NCBI GenBank assembly: GCA_002869925.2
Contig: NEWT02000010.1
Span: forward strand, 100,599 to 149,889
Direction: 5' to 3'
From: Nitrospira sp. CG24A
Lineage (GTDB): Bacteria; Nitrospirota; Nitrospiria; Nitrospirales; Nitrospiraceae
Length of the DNA stretch: 49,291 nucleotides
The notes below the pieces were generated by a model. It was not told where the DNA came from. It made no database searches and saw only the letters and a list, made by a program, of their open reading frames with translations. Shown here in pieces: positions 40,736-49,291 of this stretch. Numbering within the stretch: the stretch's first letter is position 1; every line of letters starts with the position of its first letter. Both the position numbers and the translations under genes were made by a program.

Positions 40736-43700
40736 ATGTGGCTGACCCTCCTTGCGCTTCGCAACCGCATCGGCGTCCTGATGTTGTCGCTTGCCATGGT
40801 GATCCTAGGTGGCACCTCCGTCCAGCGGTTACCGGTCGATCTCTTCCCGCAGATTCAAGTGCCCGTCGCCTTCGTCGGTGTCATCTATAAAGGCGCGCCG
40901 CCGCTCGACATCGAACAAAGTGTTGTCTATCCCATCGAAAAAGCCGTCAGTTCCGCCTCGAATGTCGATCATGTCGAGTCGTTCGCCAAGCAGGGCATGG
41001 GCGCAGTGCAGATCTGGTTCAACTGGGGCGCAGATATTGATGTCGGCCAGATGGAGGTGATGCAACGCGTCACCCAAATTCTCAATAGCCTCCCGCCGGG
41101 CATTGGGCAACCCTTCATCGTCAAGTTCGACGTCTCCAATATTCCTGTCTCTCTCGTGACTGTCTCCAGCGATGATCTGGACGAACGGGCCTTGTACGAC
41201 CTAGCTTCGAATACGATTGCACCACAGATTGAACAAATTGCTAACGTCGCCGCTGCCACGGTGGAAGGCGGGAAGATCCGCCAAATCAACATTAACCTCG
41301 ACCCGGCGCTGTTGAACGCTCGAAGCCTGTCAATCCTGGACGTCGTCAAGTCCGTGAAGGCCGCCAACCTCATCCTTCCATCGGGCGACATCAAGGCCGG
41401 CAATCTGGACTACAATGTCTTCACCAATAATCAGTTTCGCACGGTTGACCCGATTCAAGACGTGATCGTGAAGGTCAACCCACAGGGCAGCCCCGTGCGT
41501 GTACGGGATGTCGGGACCGTGACCGATTCATCGGACATTCAGACCAACGTTGTCAGGACGGATGGGGCTCGAGCCGTGTATCTTCGGGTGAACAAGCAGC
41601 CTATCGCCAACACCGTGGCGGTGGTGGATGCGCTGCGCAAGGTTCTGCCGAAGCTGATCGGCGTTCCGCCTAGCGTGAAAGTCGGGATTTCCTTCGATCA
41701 ATCAGTCTATATCCGCCAGTCGATCAGTAACCTCATCGAACAGGCGCTGCACGGATCATTGTTGGCCGCGTTGGTCATTTTGATTTTCCTCCGTAGTGTG
41801 ACGAGCACGCTGATCATTTCCGTCGCCATTCCTCTCTCGATCATGGTGACCTTCATCGTGCTGTATTTTTCCGGGCAAACGCTCAACGTGTTCACCCTGG
41901 GAGGCTTGGCCCTTGGGATCGGCCGGCTCGTTGACGATTCCATCGTAGAACTCGAAAACATTCAACGCCACCTCAACACGTCGCCCCGCCGCTGGAACGC
42001 CATCCTGGAAGCGGCCCGCGAAGTGGCGATGCCCATTCTTGCCTCGACGGTCACTACGGTCGTCGTGTTCCTCCCGATTTTCTTCGTCGCCGGGATTGCC
42101 CGCTTGCTCCTCATTCCCCTGACGATCACGATTGCGATTTCACTGTTCACCTCCTTCTTCGTCTCCCGCACGGTCACCCCTGCACTCTGCTACAGATTCC
42201 TCAAGCCAGAACAAAAGTCTCACCGTTCGATGCCGGCATGGTTCGTGCGCCTGATGGATTGGAGCCGCGGACAATACGAGTCGTTAGATAAAGGCTACGA
42301 GGAATCGCTCCGCTGGGTCTTGGCTCATCGCTGGCGTTTCATTATTGGTATCCTGCTGCTCTTTGCCGCGTCTCTCGCACTGGCGCCCCAAATCGGCACA
42401 GAGTTTTTGCCGGTGTCGGATGAAAGCCAGTTCCGCATCGTCCTGCGCGCACCGGTTGGCCAGCGAGTGGAAAAAACCGAGCAGCAAGTGGCTGAGATCG
42501 AACGTGTTCTGCGGGCACAGATTCCTGCCGAAGAGCTGGAAACGATTGTGTCCAGTACCGGTGTGCTCGCGCAGGGGCGCTCCTCGCTGTTCAATCCGAA
42601 TACCGGCCCCCATACATCGAGTATTTCCGTCCATCTTGTGACACCGGACAAACGAACCAGAACACAAGTGCAAATCATGAACGAGGTGCGACCCAAAGTG
42701 CTCAAGCTTTTCCCGGGAGTCGCGATGTTTTTCGATCCAGGTGGGCTCATCAAACGAATTACCAGCTTTGGATCGCAGAAATCCGTCGACGTGGAAATCT
42801 ACGGTTACGATTTCGAGCAGGCAAGGGGCGTGATCCGTCAGGTCGAAAACCTAATGAACCAAATACCGGGTGTGGCCGATGTCGAAGTCAGTCGAGAAGA
42901 GAATTATCCCGAGGTCAATGTGGTGGTGGATCGAGAGAAGGCGGCTCTCCTGGGCGTGAGCGAAACGGACGTGGCCAACGCCGTGCTGTTCTCTCTCAAC
43001 GGCAACGGCCCGACCGACCCTATCATTTATACCGACCCACACAATGGGAATGAGTACTACATTAGCGCCTGGCTCGCAGAAGAACATCGAAAGGATTTCA
43101 CTGATATTGAGAACATCGTGTTGATCGGGCGAGCTGGAGAACCAGTCCTTCTCAAGAATGTTGCCTCCCTTAAGCTCAACGCTGGTCCGGTCAAGATCGA
43201 CCGCAAATACTTTCAGCGGGTGGTTCATGTGACGGCTAACCCTGTCGATCGGGACCTTGGCGCCGTCACCTCCGATCTGGAGGCGGGCTTAGCCAAGATC
43301 CAGCTTCCCACTGGATTCAGCATCCGGTTGGCCGGCCAGATTCAACAGCAACGAGAAACATTTGAGGGCTTGCTGTTTGCCACGGCTCTGGCGTTGGTCC
43401 TCGTCTACATGGTGATGGCGGCGCAGTTCAAATCACTGATCGATCCCTTCATCATCATGTTCTCGGTTCCGATGGGCTTTCCAGGCGTGATTCTGATCCT
43501 TTTTCTCACCGACACCACGCTCTCCACGACGTCGATGATGGGCGTCATCATGATGTTGGGCATCGTGGTCTCGAACGGTGTCCTACTGGTGGATTATACG
43601 AACGTGCTACGGCGGCGAGGGCAAGAGTTGCATCACGCGGCAGTCACCGCTGCCCGGACGCGGCTCAGGCCGATACTCATGACGTCACTCGCCACGGTCC

Positions 43701-43915
43701 TAGGGCTGCTCCCCATGGCCATCGGTTGGGGGACTGGTGGTGAAACAAATGCCCCGTTGGCGAGGACGGTCGTCGGAGGACTTAGTTTTTCAACGATCCT
43801 CACACTCTTTCTCGTGCCCACGATCTATGTGATGTTAGAAGAGCGGTTCCCTCGCCATTCGGATCAGGCACCAGAGGATGTCGACTGGATACCGGCAGAG
43901 CCAGCTGGTCGATAG
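40736..43915 (+). CDS. RND efflux transporter, HAE1 type
   Basis: A 1059-residue inner-membrane pump of the resistance-nodulation-division superfamily, proton-driven. It has the N-terminal helix and RLPVDLFPQIQVPVAFV start, two large periplasmic loops, 12 helices and the TM4 proton-relay pair in LGIGRLVDDSIVELENI. In TM10 the position of the AcrB relay Lys appears as Asn in GIVVSNGVLLVDY, as in several non-AcrB subfamilies. Substrate cannot be told. The ATG is not preceded by a Shine-Dalgarno; the repeat element lies there. Last gene of the TetR-MFP-RND operon. Confidence 0.93.
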   Translation: MWLTLLALRNRIGVLMLSLAMVILGGTSVQRLPVDLFPQIQVPVAFVGVIYKGAPPLDIEQSVVYPIEKAVSSASNVDHVESFAKQGMGAVQIWFNWGADIDVGQMEVMQRVTQILNSLPPGIGQPFIVKFDVSNIPVSLVTVSSDDLDERALYDLASNTIAPQIEQIANVAAATVEGGKIRQININLDPALLNARSLSILDVVKSVKAANLILPSGDIKAGNLDYNVFTNNQFRTVDPIQDVIVKVNPQGSPVRVRDVGTVTDSSDIQTNVVRTDGARAVYLRVNKQPIANTVAVVDALRKVLPKLIGVPPSVKVGISFDQSVYIRQSISNLIEQALHGSLLAALVILIFLRSVTSTLIISVAIPLSIMVTFIVLYFSGQTLNVFTLGGLALGIGRLVDDSIVELENIQRHLNTSPRRWNAILEAAREVAMPILASTVTTVVVFLPIFFVAGIARLLLIPLTITIAISLFTSFFVSRTVTPALCYRFLKPEQKSHRSMPAWFVRLMDWSRGQYESLDKGYEESLRWVLAHRWRFIIGILLLFAASLALAPQIGTEFLPVSDESQFRIVLRAPVGQRVEKTEQQVAEIERVLRAQIPAEELETIVSSTGVLAQGRSSLFNPNTGPHTSSISVHLVTPDKRTRTQVQIMNEVRPKVLKLFPGVAMFFDPGGLIKRITSFGSQKSVDVEIYGYDFEQARGVIRQVENLMNQIPGVADVEVSREENYPEVNVVVDREKAALLGVSETDVANAVLFSLNGNGPTDPIIYTDPHNGNEYYISAWLAEEHRKDFTDIENIVLIGRAGEPVLLKNVASLKLNAGPVKIDRKYFQRVVHVTANPVDRDLGAVTSDLEAGLAKIQLPTGFSIRLAGQIQQQRETFEGLLFATALALVLVYMVMAAQFKSLIDPFIIMFSVPMGFPGVILILFLTDTTLSTTSMMGVIMMLGIVVSNGVLLVDYTNVLRRRGQELHHAAVTAARTRLRPILMTSLATVLGLLPMAIGWGTGGETNAPLARTVVGGLSFSTILTLFLVPTIYVMLEERFPRHSDQAPEDVDWIPAEPAGR

Positions 43916-44001
43916 CAGGATACGAGAAGGTTGAGGCTGGGTGAAAAATGATCTGACTTTCGCTCAGCTTCGACCTTGGCCTGCTGAGCGAAGCCGATCG
44001 G

Positions 44002-44334
44002 TTACCCGACAGTTGGAAAGAGCCCCTTCAGTCGCATTGCCAAACCGATGTCCCCGCTGATCTTGAGTCGTCCAGACATCGCGACGGCTGTCCCACTCAA
44101 CTGCCCCCTGAGGACCTTCATGCAATCTTCTCCAGTCATCGAGAGCACGACGTGAGGGGCCGCATGCATTCCCTCAACGACATGACAGGTCCTCTCGCAG
44201 ATTGTGAGAATGTACTGCCCGCCTTGCGCTCCGCTCAGATCGAACTGGTAGACCGCATCGAGATCTTCGGCGGCGTCTGAGTCCAGCCGGCTAGGAAGAA
44301 GCTGGAAAAACTCTTTGACCGTGGTGGGGTTCAT
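44002..44334 (-). CDS. SCP2 sterol-carrier-domain protein
   Basis: A 110-residue single SCP2 domain: AVYQFDLSGAQGGQYILTI, VLSMTGEDCMKVLRGQLSGTAVAMSGRLKISGDIGLAMRLKGLF. Such small proteins bind hydrophobic ligands (fatty acyl or sterol-like). Given hopanoid and lipid genes in the window a lipid ligand is plausible, but no adjacent gene shows this. Downstream of the SpeD-family gene with a strong hairpin between. Confidence 0.85.
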   Translation of the reverse strand: MNPTTVKEFFQLLPSRLDSDAAEDLDAVYQFDLSGAQGGQYILTICERTCHVVEGMHAAPHVVLSMTGEDCMKVLRGQLSGTAVAMSGRLKISGDIGLAMRLKGLFPTVG

Positions 44335-44368
44335 GGCTTGTGGATTGGCTGGAGGCTCTCAGGTCGAT

Positions 44369-44398
44369 ACCGGGAGCCGCGGTGCCGCGGCTCCCGGT
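44369..44398 (-). terminator. perfect 14-bp hairpin after the SpeD-family gene
   Basis: ACCGGGAGCCGCGG-TG-CCGCGGCTCCCGGT. It lies 7 bp beyond the SpeD-family stop and 35 bp before the SCP2 start on the same strand. No T-run follows, so it may act as a processing or stability hairpin instead of a full terminator. Confidence 0.55.
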
Positions 44399-44404
44399 CT
44401 CTTG

Positions 44405-44845
44405 CTAGTATCTGAGCGTAACGGTCGCAGTGCTGCGACGGGCGCCGAAAAATTCTTTGGAGAACGTCTCGACAATGGCCGGGTCATAGCCCTTGCAACT
44501 GAAAATGTCGAGATAGGCGCTGTTCGTATCGTTTGCGAAATGGCCGCTGATCAACGAAGTTGAGATCAGCTGCACCATGGAATAGCCAGCGACGCGACCT
44601 GAGCCGAAATCGACGACCTGGCACTCGCCAAAACGCTTCATGTCGATGAGCTCGCACAGCTCGACGACATAGCGACGAATATGGTCAGCGTTGCGAATCA
44701 GGTCGGGATGACAATCTTGAAGATCGACGGCAGTGCAGAGTCCCCACGCCTTCCCCTCACCCACCATTTCTTGGGGGGCAATGGGAGCGGCTACTGGGGA
44801 CTCGGATGGAAAGATCGCAGACTCGGACTCAGGCGAGCTACTCAT
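44405..44845 (-). CDS. SpeD-family pyruvoyl decarboxylase, variant cleavage site
   Basis: A 146-residue protein of the S-adenosylmethionine decarboxylase (SpeD) family, which self-cleaves to create a pyruvoyl cofactor. Alignment by spacing with Thermotoga SpeD (Ser55, Glu62, Ser63, His68, Cys83) gives Ser89, Thr96, Ser97, His102 and Cys117 here. All catalytic and processing residues are kept, but the residue before the cleaved serine is Thr instead of Glu, and the motif is TSLISGH instead of ESHISIH. A ~30-residue Pro/Ser/Glu-rich N-terminal extension is unusual. No spermidine synthase is adjacent; substrate may be SAM or another amino acid. Confidence 0.75.
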   Translation of the reverse strand: MSSSPESESAIFPSESPVAAPIAPQEMVGEGKAWGLCTAVDLQDCHPDLIRNADHIRRYVVELCELIDMKRFGECQVVDFGSGRVAGYSMVQLISTSLISGHFANDTNSAYLDIFSCKGYDPAIVETFSKEFFGARRSTATVTLRY

Positions 44846-45021
44846 ATAGTTTGTACACCTTTCTGTTAAGAGGGTAAAAATCTCACCGTGGACCTGTCGT
44901 TTGAACTATACCACGAAATTAATTACAGCAGGAGAGATATAGAAACTTTTTTTCACACCGACGCAATGAGCGGCCACTCGATCGATTGACATGGTTCTCA
45001 CCGGTCGGAGAGAATGTCCCC

Positions 45022-45216
45022 ATGGCTCATGTCACTCCATTGATACCGAACACGCCGCCCTCAGCCGACCTTCCTGACCGCCTCTGCACCTGGTGTCGGC
45101 TTCCGATGAAGAAGCGTCTCGTCGGGGGGAAGCAGTTTGTTCACTACACCTGCCCGAAGTGCGTCTTCCAGCACACAACCAGGCTTAGCCCAACCCCCTC
45201 CAGCCCCGCGCACTAG
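45022..45216 (+). CDS. small zinc-ribbon protein
   Basis: A 64-residue protein with CTWC and CPKC knuckles (about residues 24-27 and 47-50), likely binding one zinc. Pro/Ser-rich ends. GGAGAGAATG lies before ATG 45022; a start 36 nt earlier is less likely. Orphan; function unknown. The following 365 bp (45217-45581) contain nothing I can support. Confidence 0.6.
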   Translation: MAHVTPLIPNTPPSADLPDRLCTWCRLPMKKRLVGGKQFVHYTCPKCVFQHTTRLSPTPSSPAH

Positions 45217-45581
45217 CTGGCTCAGGCCGGCGGACTTTTTCGCTCCTCCTTTAGGAATCTATCCATCGGCTTCTCTCTCTAGGCAGCCCTCAGCGGCCAT
45301 GGCCTCTTTCTTTCAAGCAGAGGAATTCGCTGCTGTGCTGCCTCGTGATGCGCCGCTGGCCTGCTTACCAACCCCATCCCTCATCGTGTCTCTGCCTTCT
45401 CCTACTAGCCGGTCTTACGTCCTGTCTGCATCGAAAATGCGCAATTCCGCTCTTGACTGGAAAGACAGTTGCTCCGGTCTTGTCAGCGCCTGCGGCCTTG
45501 CCCGCGGAACAGCGCGTCTTGGCGCGCTGGGGTCGGACGGGTGAGAAGGTCGCATTTTTGAGCATCTACTAATTCTTCAAG

Positions 45582-46412
45582 ATGGAATTCGTCCTTCTTT
45601 TTTTCAAGACGATCCTGTTCCGCCCCTACGTCTTCGTCTTTCTTGCCGCCTTTTTGTTCGCCGCGATCCAATTGATTGGCTGGCCGAGAACCTGGCGGTT
45701 CTGGCTGATTAGCTGGGCCACGGCCTTTGTCTGTGAATTTTCTTCGACACGCACCGGTATCCCATTCGGGTGGTATCACTATAACGGCTCGACCGTGGGC
45801 CAGGAGCTCTACTTCTTCGACGTCCCATTCATGGACTCAATCTCATTCAGCTTCCTGCTCTACGCCGCCTACTGCGTGGCCCTCTGCCTCCTTCTTCCAA
45901 CCAGGCCGACCTCTACCGCCACTCGTCCGATGTTCAAACCGCTCCATCTTGATGTGAACGCGCGAACGGGTTGGTCCGTGCTCTTCGTCACAGCCTTCTT
46001 ATTTGCCTTCATCGATATGGTGATCGACCCGGTGGCACTCCGCGGCGACCGCTGGTTCCTGGGAAAGATTTATTATTACCCCGACCCAGGCGTTCACTTC
46101 GGCGTCCCCTTCGCGAATTATGTCGGGTGGGCCGTCGTCGGACTCATCTCCCTCACGATCTATTTTCCACTTGAGCGCCGGCTCCCTGCTCTCTCGCTCC
46201 CTCCATCGGTCACACCACGCCTCCTCCTGGGAATTGGCCTGTATTATGGTGTTCTCGCCTTTAATCTCAGCGTGACGTTCTGGATCGGAGAATCGTTCAT
46301 GGGCATGAGCGGGCTGCTGATGCACTTCCCTGTCATCGCGCTGCTGCTCTATCGGCTTGCAGGCCCTCGGCGTGGCTCCCCTCGGGATAGCCCTGTGGCA
46401 ATCAGACAATAG
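45582..46412 (+). CDS. CruF-like carotenoid biosynthesis protein (DUF422)
   Basis: A 276-residue membrane protein with about 7 helices, of the DUF422 family that includes CruF carotenoid hydratases adding hydroxyls to acyclic carotenoid ends. Family blocks: CEFSSTRTGIPFGWYHYNG, FDVPFMDSISFSFLLYA, DMVIDPVALRGDRWFLGKIYYY and VHFGVPFANYVGW. Conserved Asp, His and Glu in these blocks are the probable catalytic groups. No other carotenoid gene is adjacent. Three small genes follow at close distance on the same strand. Confidence 0.85.
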   Translation: MEFVLLFFKTILFRPYVFVFLAAFLFAAIQLIGWPRTWRFWLISWATAFVCEFSSTRTGIPFGWYHYNGSTVGQELYFFDVPFMDSISFSFLLYAAYCVALCLLLPTRPTSTATRPMFKPLHLDVNARTGWSVLFVTAFLFAFIDMVIDPVALRGDRWFLGKIYYYPDPGVHFGVPFANYVGWAVVGLISLTIYFPLERRLPALSLPPSVTPRLLLGIGLYYGVLAFNLSVTFWIGESFMGMSGLLMHFPVIALLLYRLAGPRRGSPRDSPVAIRQ

Positions 46413-46483
46413 AATTTGTATAGTGAACGATGAGGCCCGTACGAACGCAATTGATCGACGGCAAGAGAGGAAAGACGATCCCC

Positions 46484-46831
46484 ATGTGGTTACGCATGCT
46501 AGTCACTCTCATGTGTCTCTTCCTGTCTGCGCCACACTTCGCCCATAGCGCAGAGCAACATGTGCTCGGAACAATCATGGCCATTGACGCAACCCATGTC
46601 GAAATCAGAACGGCAATGGGCCAATCGATACACCTACAGGTCAATAAAAAAACTCGGTACAAGGACGAGAGCAATCCGAAGAAGGCCACGATGCCCGAGG
46701 TGGGCAATCGTGTCGTCATCATGGCCGAAAAGATCGAAAAAAAAGGCGGCGACGTATTACTCGCCACCGATATCCATTTTTCTTCAGCCAAGCGTGCACC
46801 GGCCCCCAAGCCACCAATTCCAACGCAATAA
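46484..46831 (+). CDS. periplasmic protein of unknown function
   Basis: A 115-residue exported protein. WLRMLVTLMCLFLSAPHFAHS is a signal peptide; the mature part is an OB-like beta domain (VLGTIMAIDATHVEIRTAMGQSIHLQVNKKTRY) with a Lys/Pro tail, resembling DUF5666-type proteins. GAGAGGAAAG precedes ATG 46484; a longer start at 46430 would hide the signal peptide. Followed 8 bp later by the holin-family gene. Confidence 0.7.
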   Translation: MWLRMLVTLMCLFLSAPHFAHSAEQHVLGTIMAIDATHVEIRTAMGQSIHLQVNKKTRYKDESNPKKATMPEVGNRVVIMAEKIEKKGGDVLLATDIHFSSAKRAPAPKPPIPTQ

Positions 46832-46839
46832 GATAACCA

Positions 46840-47298
46840 ATGCCGCCACTTCACATGACATCTGAATCCAATCACTCGTTTTTCGGTGGTGGAGTACGCG
46901 CGGCAGTGATTCGCGTGGCGATCACAGCCACCGCGGTATTTCTCGCGGTCTTGATCGTACCAGGCCTCGAAGTGGCCTCGCTCCCCGCCGGGCTCGCCGC
47001 GGGTCTCGTGCTCACCATTCTCAACCTCTTGGTCCGGCCCATTCTCTTTGTGCTCACCCTTCCCTTGATCGTCCTCTCGATGGGGCTCTTTCTCATTGTC
47101 GTCAATGCGATTCTTCTTGGGCTCACAGCCTATCTGGTCAGCGGATTCTCGGTTACAGGATTCTGGCCCGCTGTCGGCGGCGCGATCGTGATCAGTTTCG
47201 TCACCATGATCCTCAACTGGTGGACCTCCGATACCCGCCCAACGGAACATCGTTCGTTCCCCCAACGTCCGCCGAAGATTATCAATCCCGGCGAGTAA
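46840..47298 (+). CDS. membrane protein of the phage-holin-like family (PF04020 type)
   Basis: A 152-residue protein with four membrane helices and the typical segment LAAGLVLTILNLLVRPILFVLTLPLIVLSMGLF. Despite the family name these proteins are common in non-phage membranes, and no phage genes are near. Start at 46840 chosen as the first ATG after the previous gene; 46855 is an alternative. Confidence 0.8.
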   Translation: MPPLHMTSESNHSFFGGGVRAAVIRVAITATAVFLAVLIVPGLEVASLPAGLAAGLVLTILNLLVRPILFVLTLPLIVLSMGLFLIVVNAILLGLTAYLVSGFSVTGFWPAVGGAIVISFVTMILNWWTSDTRPTEHRSFPQRPPKIINPGE

Positions 47299-47372
47299 CG
47301 AGCCCTCGCCTTTTCATTGAATTGCCCCTCGTGCATTGCTACAATGCGCTCTTTTGACTGGGCAAACTACGA

Positions 47373-49196
47373 ATGACACAGACATCTCCACCACAGAGTA
47401 AACCTCTTCCCGATACGCATCTCCAACGGACCTTAACTGCTGTCATCAACGAACTGCCGGTCGACGCGGCGCTCGCCGCCGTATTCCACCGCGACCAAGG
47501 CCCGCTGGTCAGCCATGCCGTACGAGGGTTTACTCCTCGTGATATTCAAGCCATCCTCAGAACACTGTCGGCATCAACCATCACTGCATCCACCCCTGCG
47601 AACGACCAGGAGAGCGGCCGTACCATTCGTCTCCGCTTGATTACGCCGGGCACGAAGTCATTGCTTGGGATCCCCCTTCACTATCGAAACAAAACGTACG
47701 GCTTCCTCGTCATCGGACGAAAAGAGAGCGCCACGTTCGCGAAAAAAGAAAAGAGCTTGATGGAGCAGGCCAGCGACGACGTGACCAAAGCGCTGGAACG
47801 CGAAGGCCTCTTCGATATGAACGTCGTGCTCAGCCGTCCGTTTGTCGCACACGAGCCCGTCCCTCCACCGCCTTCTCCGACGGAGATGTTTGCGGCCCCG
47901 GCCTCGCAACTGACACCGGAGTTCCAAGACAAAATCATTGCCGTGTTGGCGGATGCCAACCAATACGTCGCCTATGATCGCATCTGGGCCTGCCGCTACG
48001 ACCCTCTGGCGGGCAATGTCGAAGTCCTGGGATTGGCCGGCGATCTGAAGGGCGAGCAGAAGGATGGGAAGAAAGATCTCAAGCCAGGGCACCGCCTTGC
48101 ACTCGATAGCTCAGCCTCCGGATGGGCAGTCCGCCATCGTAAGCCACGGGTGGATCATGATCTCGCCTCTACACAGGGGCGGTTCCTCGACCACAAATAT
48201 CTGTTCAAGGATCGGCTGCTCTCGTCGCTCGTCATTCCGTTCTTTGTCCGGGGACAAGTGGGTGGAACCATCACTCTGGCCTCAAAAGAAGCCGGACGCT
48301 ACCAACAGACGGATGCCCGCACGCTTGAACCAACGATTATCAAAATTGCAGACATTCTCCAAGCGCCGACACCGGCGCCAACGAGCCAAGCCCCCGCTAC
48401 TGGACCAGCCGGCACACCTGGGACAGCCATTGTCCCTGGTCCTTCTGAGCCCAGCATCAGAAAACAAGAGCGGCAGGCCGCGATCGGCGAGTTCAGCATG
48501 TTCCTGGCCACAGAAGTGCGTGAGCCGCTCGCCTCAATCCGCGCTCAATTGGAGGAAGTCACAGGGGAAGGCATCCTCGACTTCGATCCGCAGACACGCG
48601 TCGAGAACGCGATGCGTGACATGATCAGAATCGAGGCCATCCTCAACGAGATTTTGGACTTCGCCAAACCACTCGAACTGACTCGTCGACTCCTTCGCAT
48701 CCCAGAAGTGATTGAGAGCGCGCTCACAGTCATCGCAACCGACCTCGAAGTCACCAGAATACAAGTCACCAAGGACTATGCGACAATGATCGCACCGGTC
48801 CGCGGCGACGAAAGCAAACTCCAGCAAGTCTTTCTCAGTATTTTCAAGAACGCGGGTGAAGCAATGAACCCCGGTGGGCATCTTCACATTCAGGTCACCC
48901 AGCATCGTGCGGGGCGCGGCGTGGAAGATCAGATCCTCATCAAGAACGACGGGGCTCCCATCCCGGCAGACATCGTCGATAAAGTCTTTGAGCCGTTTTT
49001 CACCACGAAGCGAACCGGCGTCGGTCTGGGCCTCGCCTCGGTGAAGAAAATCATTGAAGAACATGGCGGCTCAATTACCATCGGCAGTGCACCTGGCGAA
49101 GGCACCACCGTCACCATCCGCCTCCCCGGCCTCAGCCACGGTCCGTCCTATCGTGGGCGCGGCCGCCGCCGGCCTCCTGCACGCCGCCCAGCCTGA
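47373..49196 (+). CDS. GAF-containing histidine-kinase-like protein without phosphoacceptor His
   Basis: A 607-residue soluble protein: an N-terminal GAF-like region (~20-145), a second GAF domain (~185-330), a Pro/Ala linker (~332-365) and a kinase-like module. The dimerisation helix reads [21 protein letters not shown], where active kinases have HE in place of TE; Thr380 replaces the phosphorylated His. The N box (FKNAGEAM) and [22 protein letters not shown] look normal, but the G1 box normally DNGxGI reads NDGAPI (Asn525, Pro529). Autophosphorylation is therefore unlikely. It could act as a sensor scaffold or regulate another kinase. C-terminus is Arg/Pro-rich. Confidence 0.85.
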   Translation: MTQTSPPQSKPLPDTHLQRTLTAVINELPVDAALAAVFHRDQGPLVSHAVRGFTPRDIQAILRTLSASTITASTPANDQESGRTIRLRLITPGTKSLLGIPLHYRNKTYGFLVIGRKESATFAKKEKSLMEQASDDVTKALEREGLFDMNVVLSRPFVAHEPVPPPPSPTEMFAAPASQLTPEFQDKIIAVLADANQYVAYDRIWACRYDPLAGNVEVLGLAGDLKGEQKDGKKDLKPGHRLALDSSASGWAVRHRKPRVDHDLASTQGRFLDHKYLFKDRLLSSLVIPFFVRGQVGGTITLASKEAGRYQQTDARTLEPTIIKIADILQAPTPAPTSQAPATGPAGTPGTAIVPGPSEPSIRKQERQAAIGEFSMFLATEVREPLASIRAQLEEVTGEGILDFDPQTRVENAMRDMIRIEAILNEILDFAKPLELTRRLLRIPEVIESALTVIATDLEVTRIQVTKDYATMIAPVRGDESKLQQVFLSIFKNAGEAMNPGGHLHIQVTQHRAGRGVEDQILIKNDGAPIPADIVDKVFEPFFTTKRTGVGLGLASVKKIIEEHGGSITIGSAPGEGTTVTIRLPGLSHGPSYRGRGRRRPPARRPA

Positions 49197-49200
49197 CATC

Positions 49201-49291
49201 ACAGGATGCTGAAAAAGTCGGCCAGCGGCGTTCTCTCCTTGAAAGCATCCTCAACGTAGCCCAGAGGCTACGCCTCCGGTGCTTTCATCGG
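49201..49291. repeat. start of a probable dispersed intergenic repeat
   Basis: CAGGATGCTGAAAAAGTCGG followed by CCAGCGGCGTTCTC and CGTAGCC-CAGA-GGCTACG. From memory, related strings are frequent in intergenic regions of Nitrospira genomes, often as the left half of a long inverted repeat whose mate reads GACTTTTT...CAGCATCC. The window ends before a right half could be seen. Confidence 0.45.

Noticed and set aside
46840-47298. Prophage remnant because of a holin-family protein
   Set aside because: This family is widespread in bacterial membranes and no other phage gene is nearby.

Overview
The window looks like a chromosomal segment of a Nitrospira-like bacterium (phylum Nitrospirota). This is inferred from gene content: hopanoid-type HpnA next to a polyprenyl synthase, a CruF-like carotenoid protein, many small PilZ and secreted orphan proteins, PPK1/PhoU/PhoX, and GTGAAAC-type intergenic repeats. 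No rRNA or intact tRNA is present to fix the taxonomy.

Positions 1-7132 are an accessory, partly decayed region. Two 46-nt fragments matching the 3' end of a tRNA-Lys(CUU) (2281-2326 and 7087-7132), each preceded by the same ~125 bp, look like right attachment sites of tandem islands. Each is preceded 1.2-1.5 kb upstream by a copy of a ~0.5-0.6 kb degenerate repeat (26-620 and 5211-5725). Between repeat and att fragment the cargo differs: a Fic protein in one unit, antitoxin genes plus a frameshifted HigB/Gp49-like toxin in the other. A PII protein lacking the uridylylated tyrosine, a 2[4Fe-4S] ferredoxin, two unknown small genes and a third repeat pair lie between.

Positions 7133-17700 hold a lipoprotein, a PilZ protein, small orphan genes, an arsenic operon (arsR-arsI-arsC plus an MFS/ATP-ADP-translocase-like carrier) with a leaderless-looking promoter/operator, an orphan PhoB-like response regulator, a DksA-like zinc-finger protein and a polysaccharide-deacetylase-like protein that has lost two key histidines.

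Positions 17700-27100 are a phosphorus region: PhoX phosphatase, an RMD1/DUF155 protein, PhoU, a CorA-like membrane protein, PPK1 and a 61-residue gene behind an 11-bp-phased Pho-box-like repeat. PhoR and PstSCAB are not in the window.

Positions 27400-35660 (minus strand) carry hpnA and ispA, a broken secreted-protein gene, and a tightly overlapping operon for phosphonate headgroup chemistry: split phosphonopyruvate decarboxylase, 2-aminoethylphosphonate aminotransferase, a cytidylyltransferase, a CDP-alcohol phosphatidyltransferase with a degenerate nucleotidyltransferase domain, and a flippase-like membrane protein. This suggests synthesis of an aminoethylphosphonate lipid or envelope decoration; the PEP mutase needed for the first step is not here.

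Positions 35800-49291 contain two tandem secreted paralogues, two PilZ proteins, a TetR-MFP-RND efflux operon, an SCP2 protein, a SpeD-family pyruvoyl enzyme with an altered cleavage site, a CruF-like carotenoid protein, small membrane/periplasmic proteins and a GAF-containing histidine-kinase-like protein with a Thr in place of the phosphoacceptor His. An inverted-repeat element occupies the stop-to-start gap of both ispA/hpnA and the MFP/RND pair and abuts both start codons. A further dispersed-looking repeat begins at the right edge.
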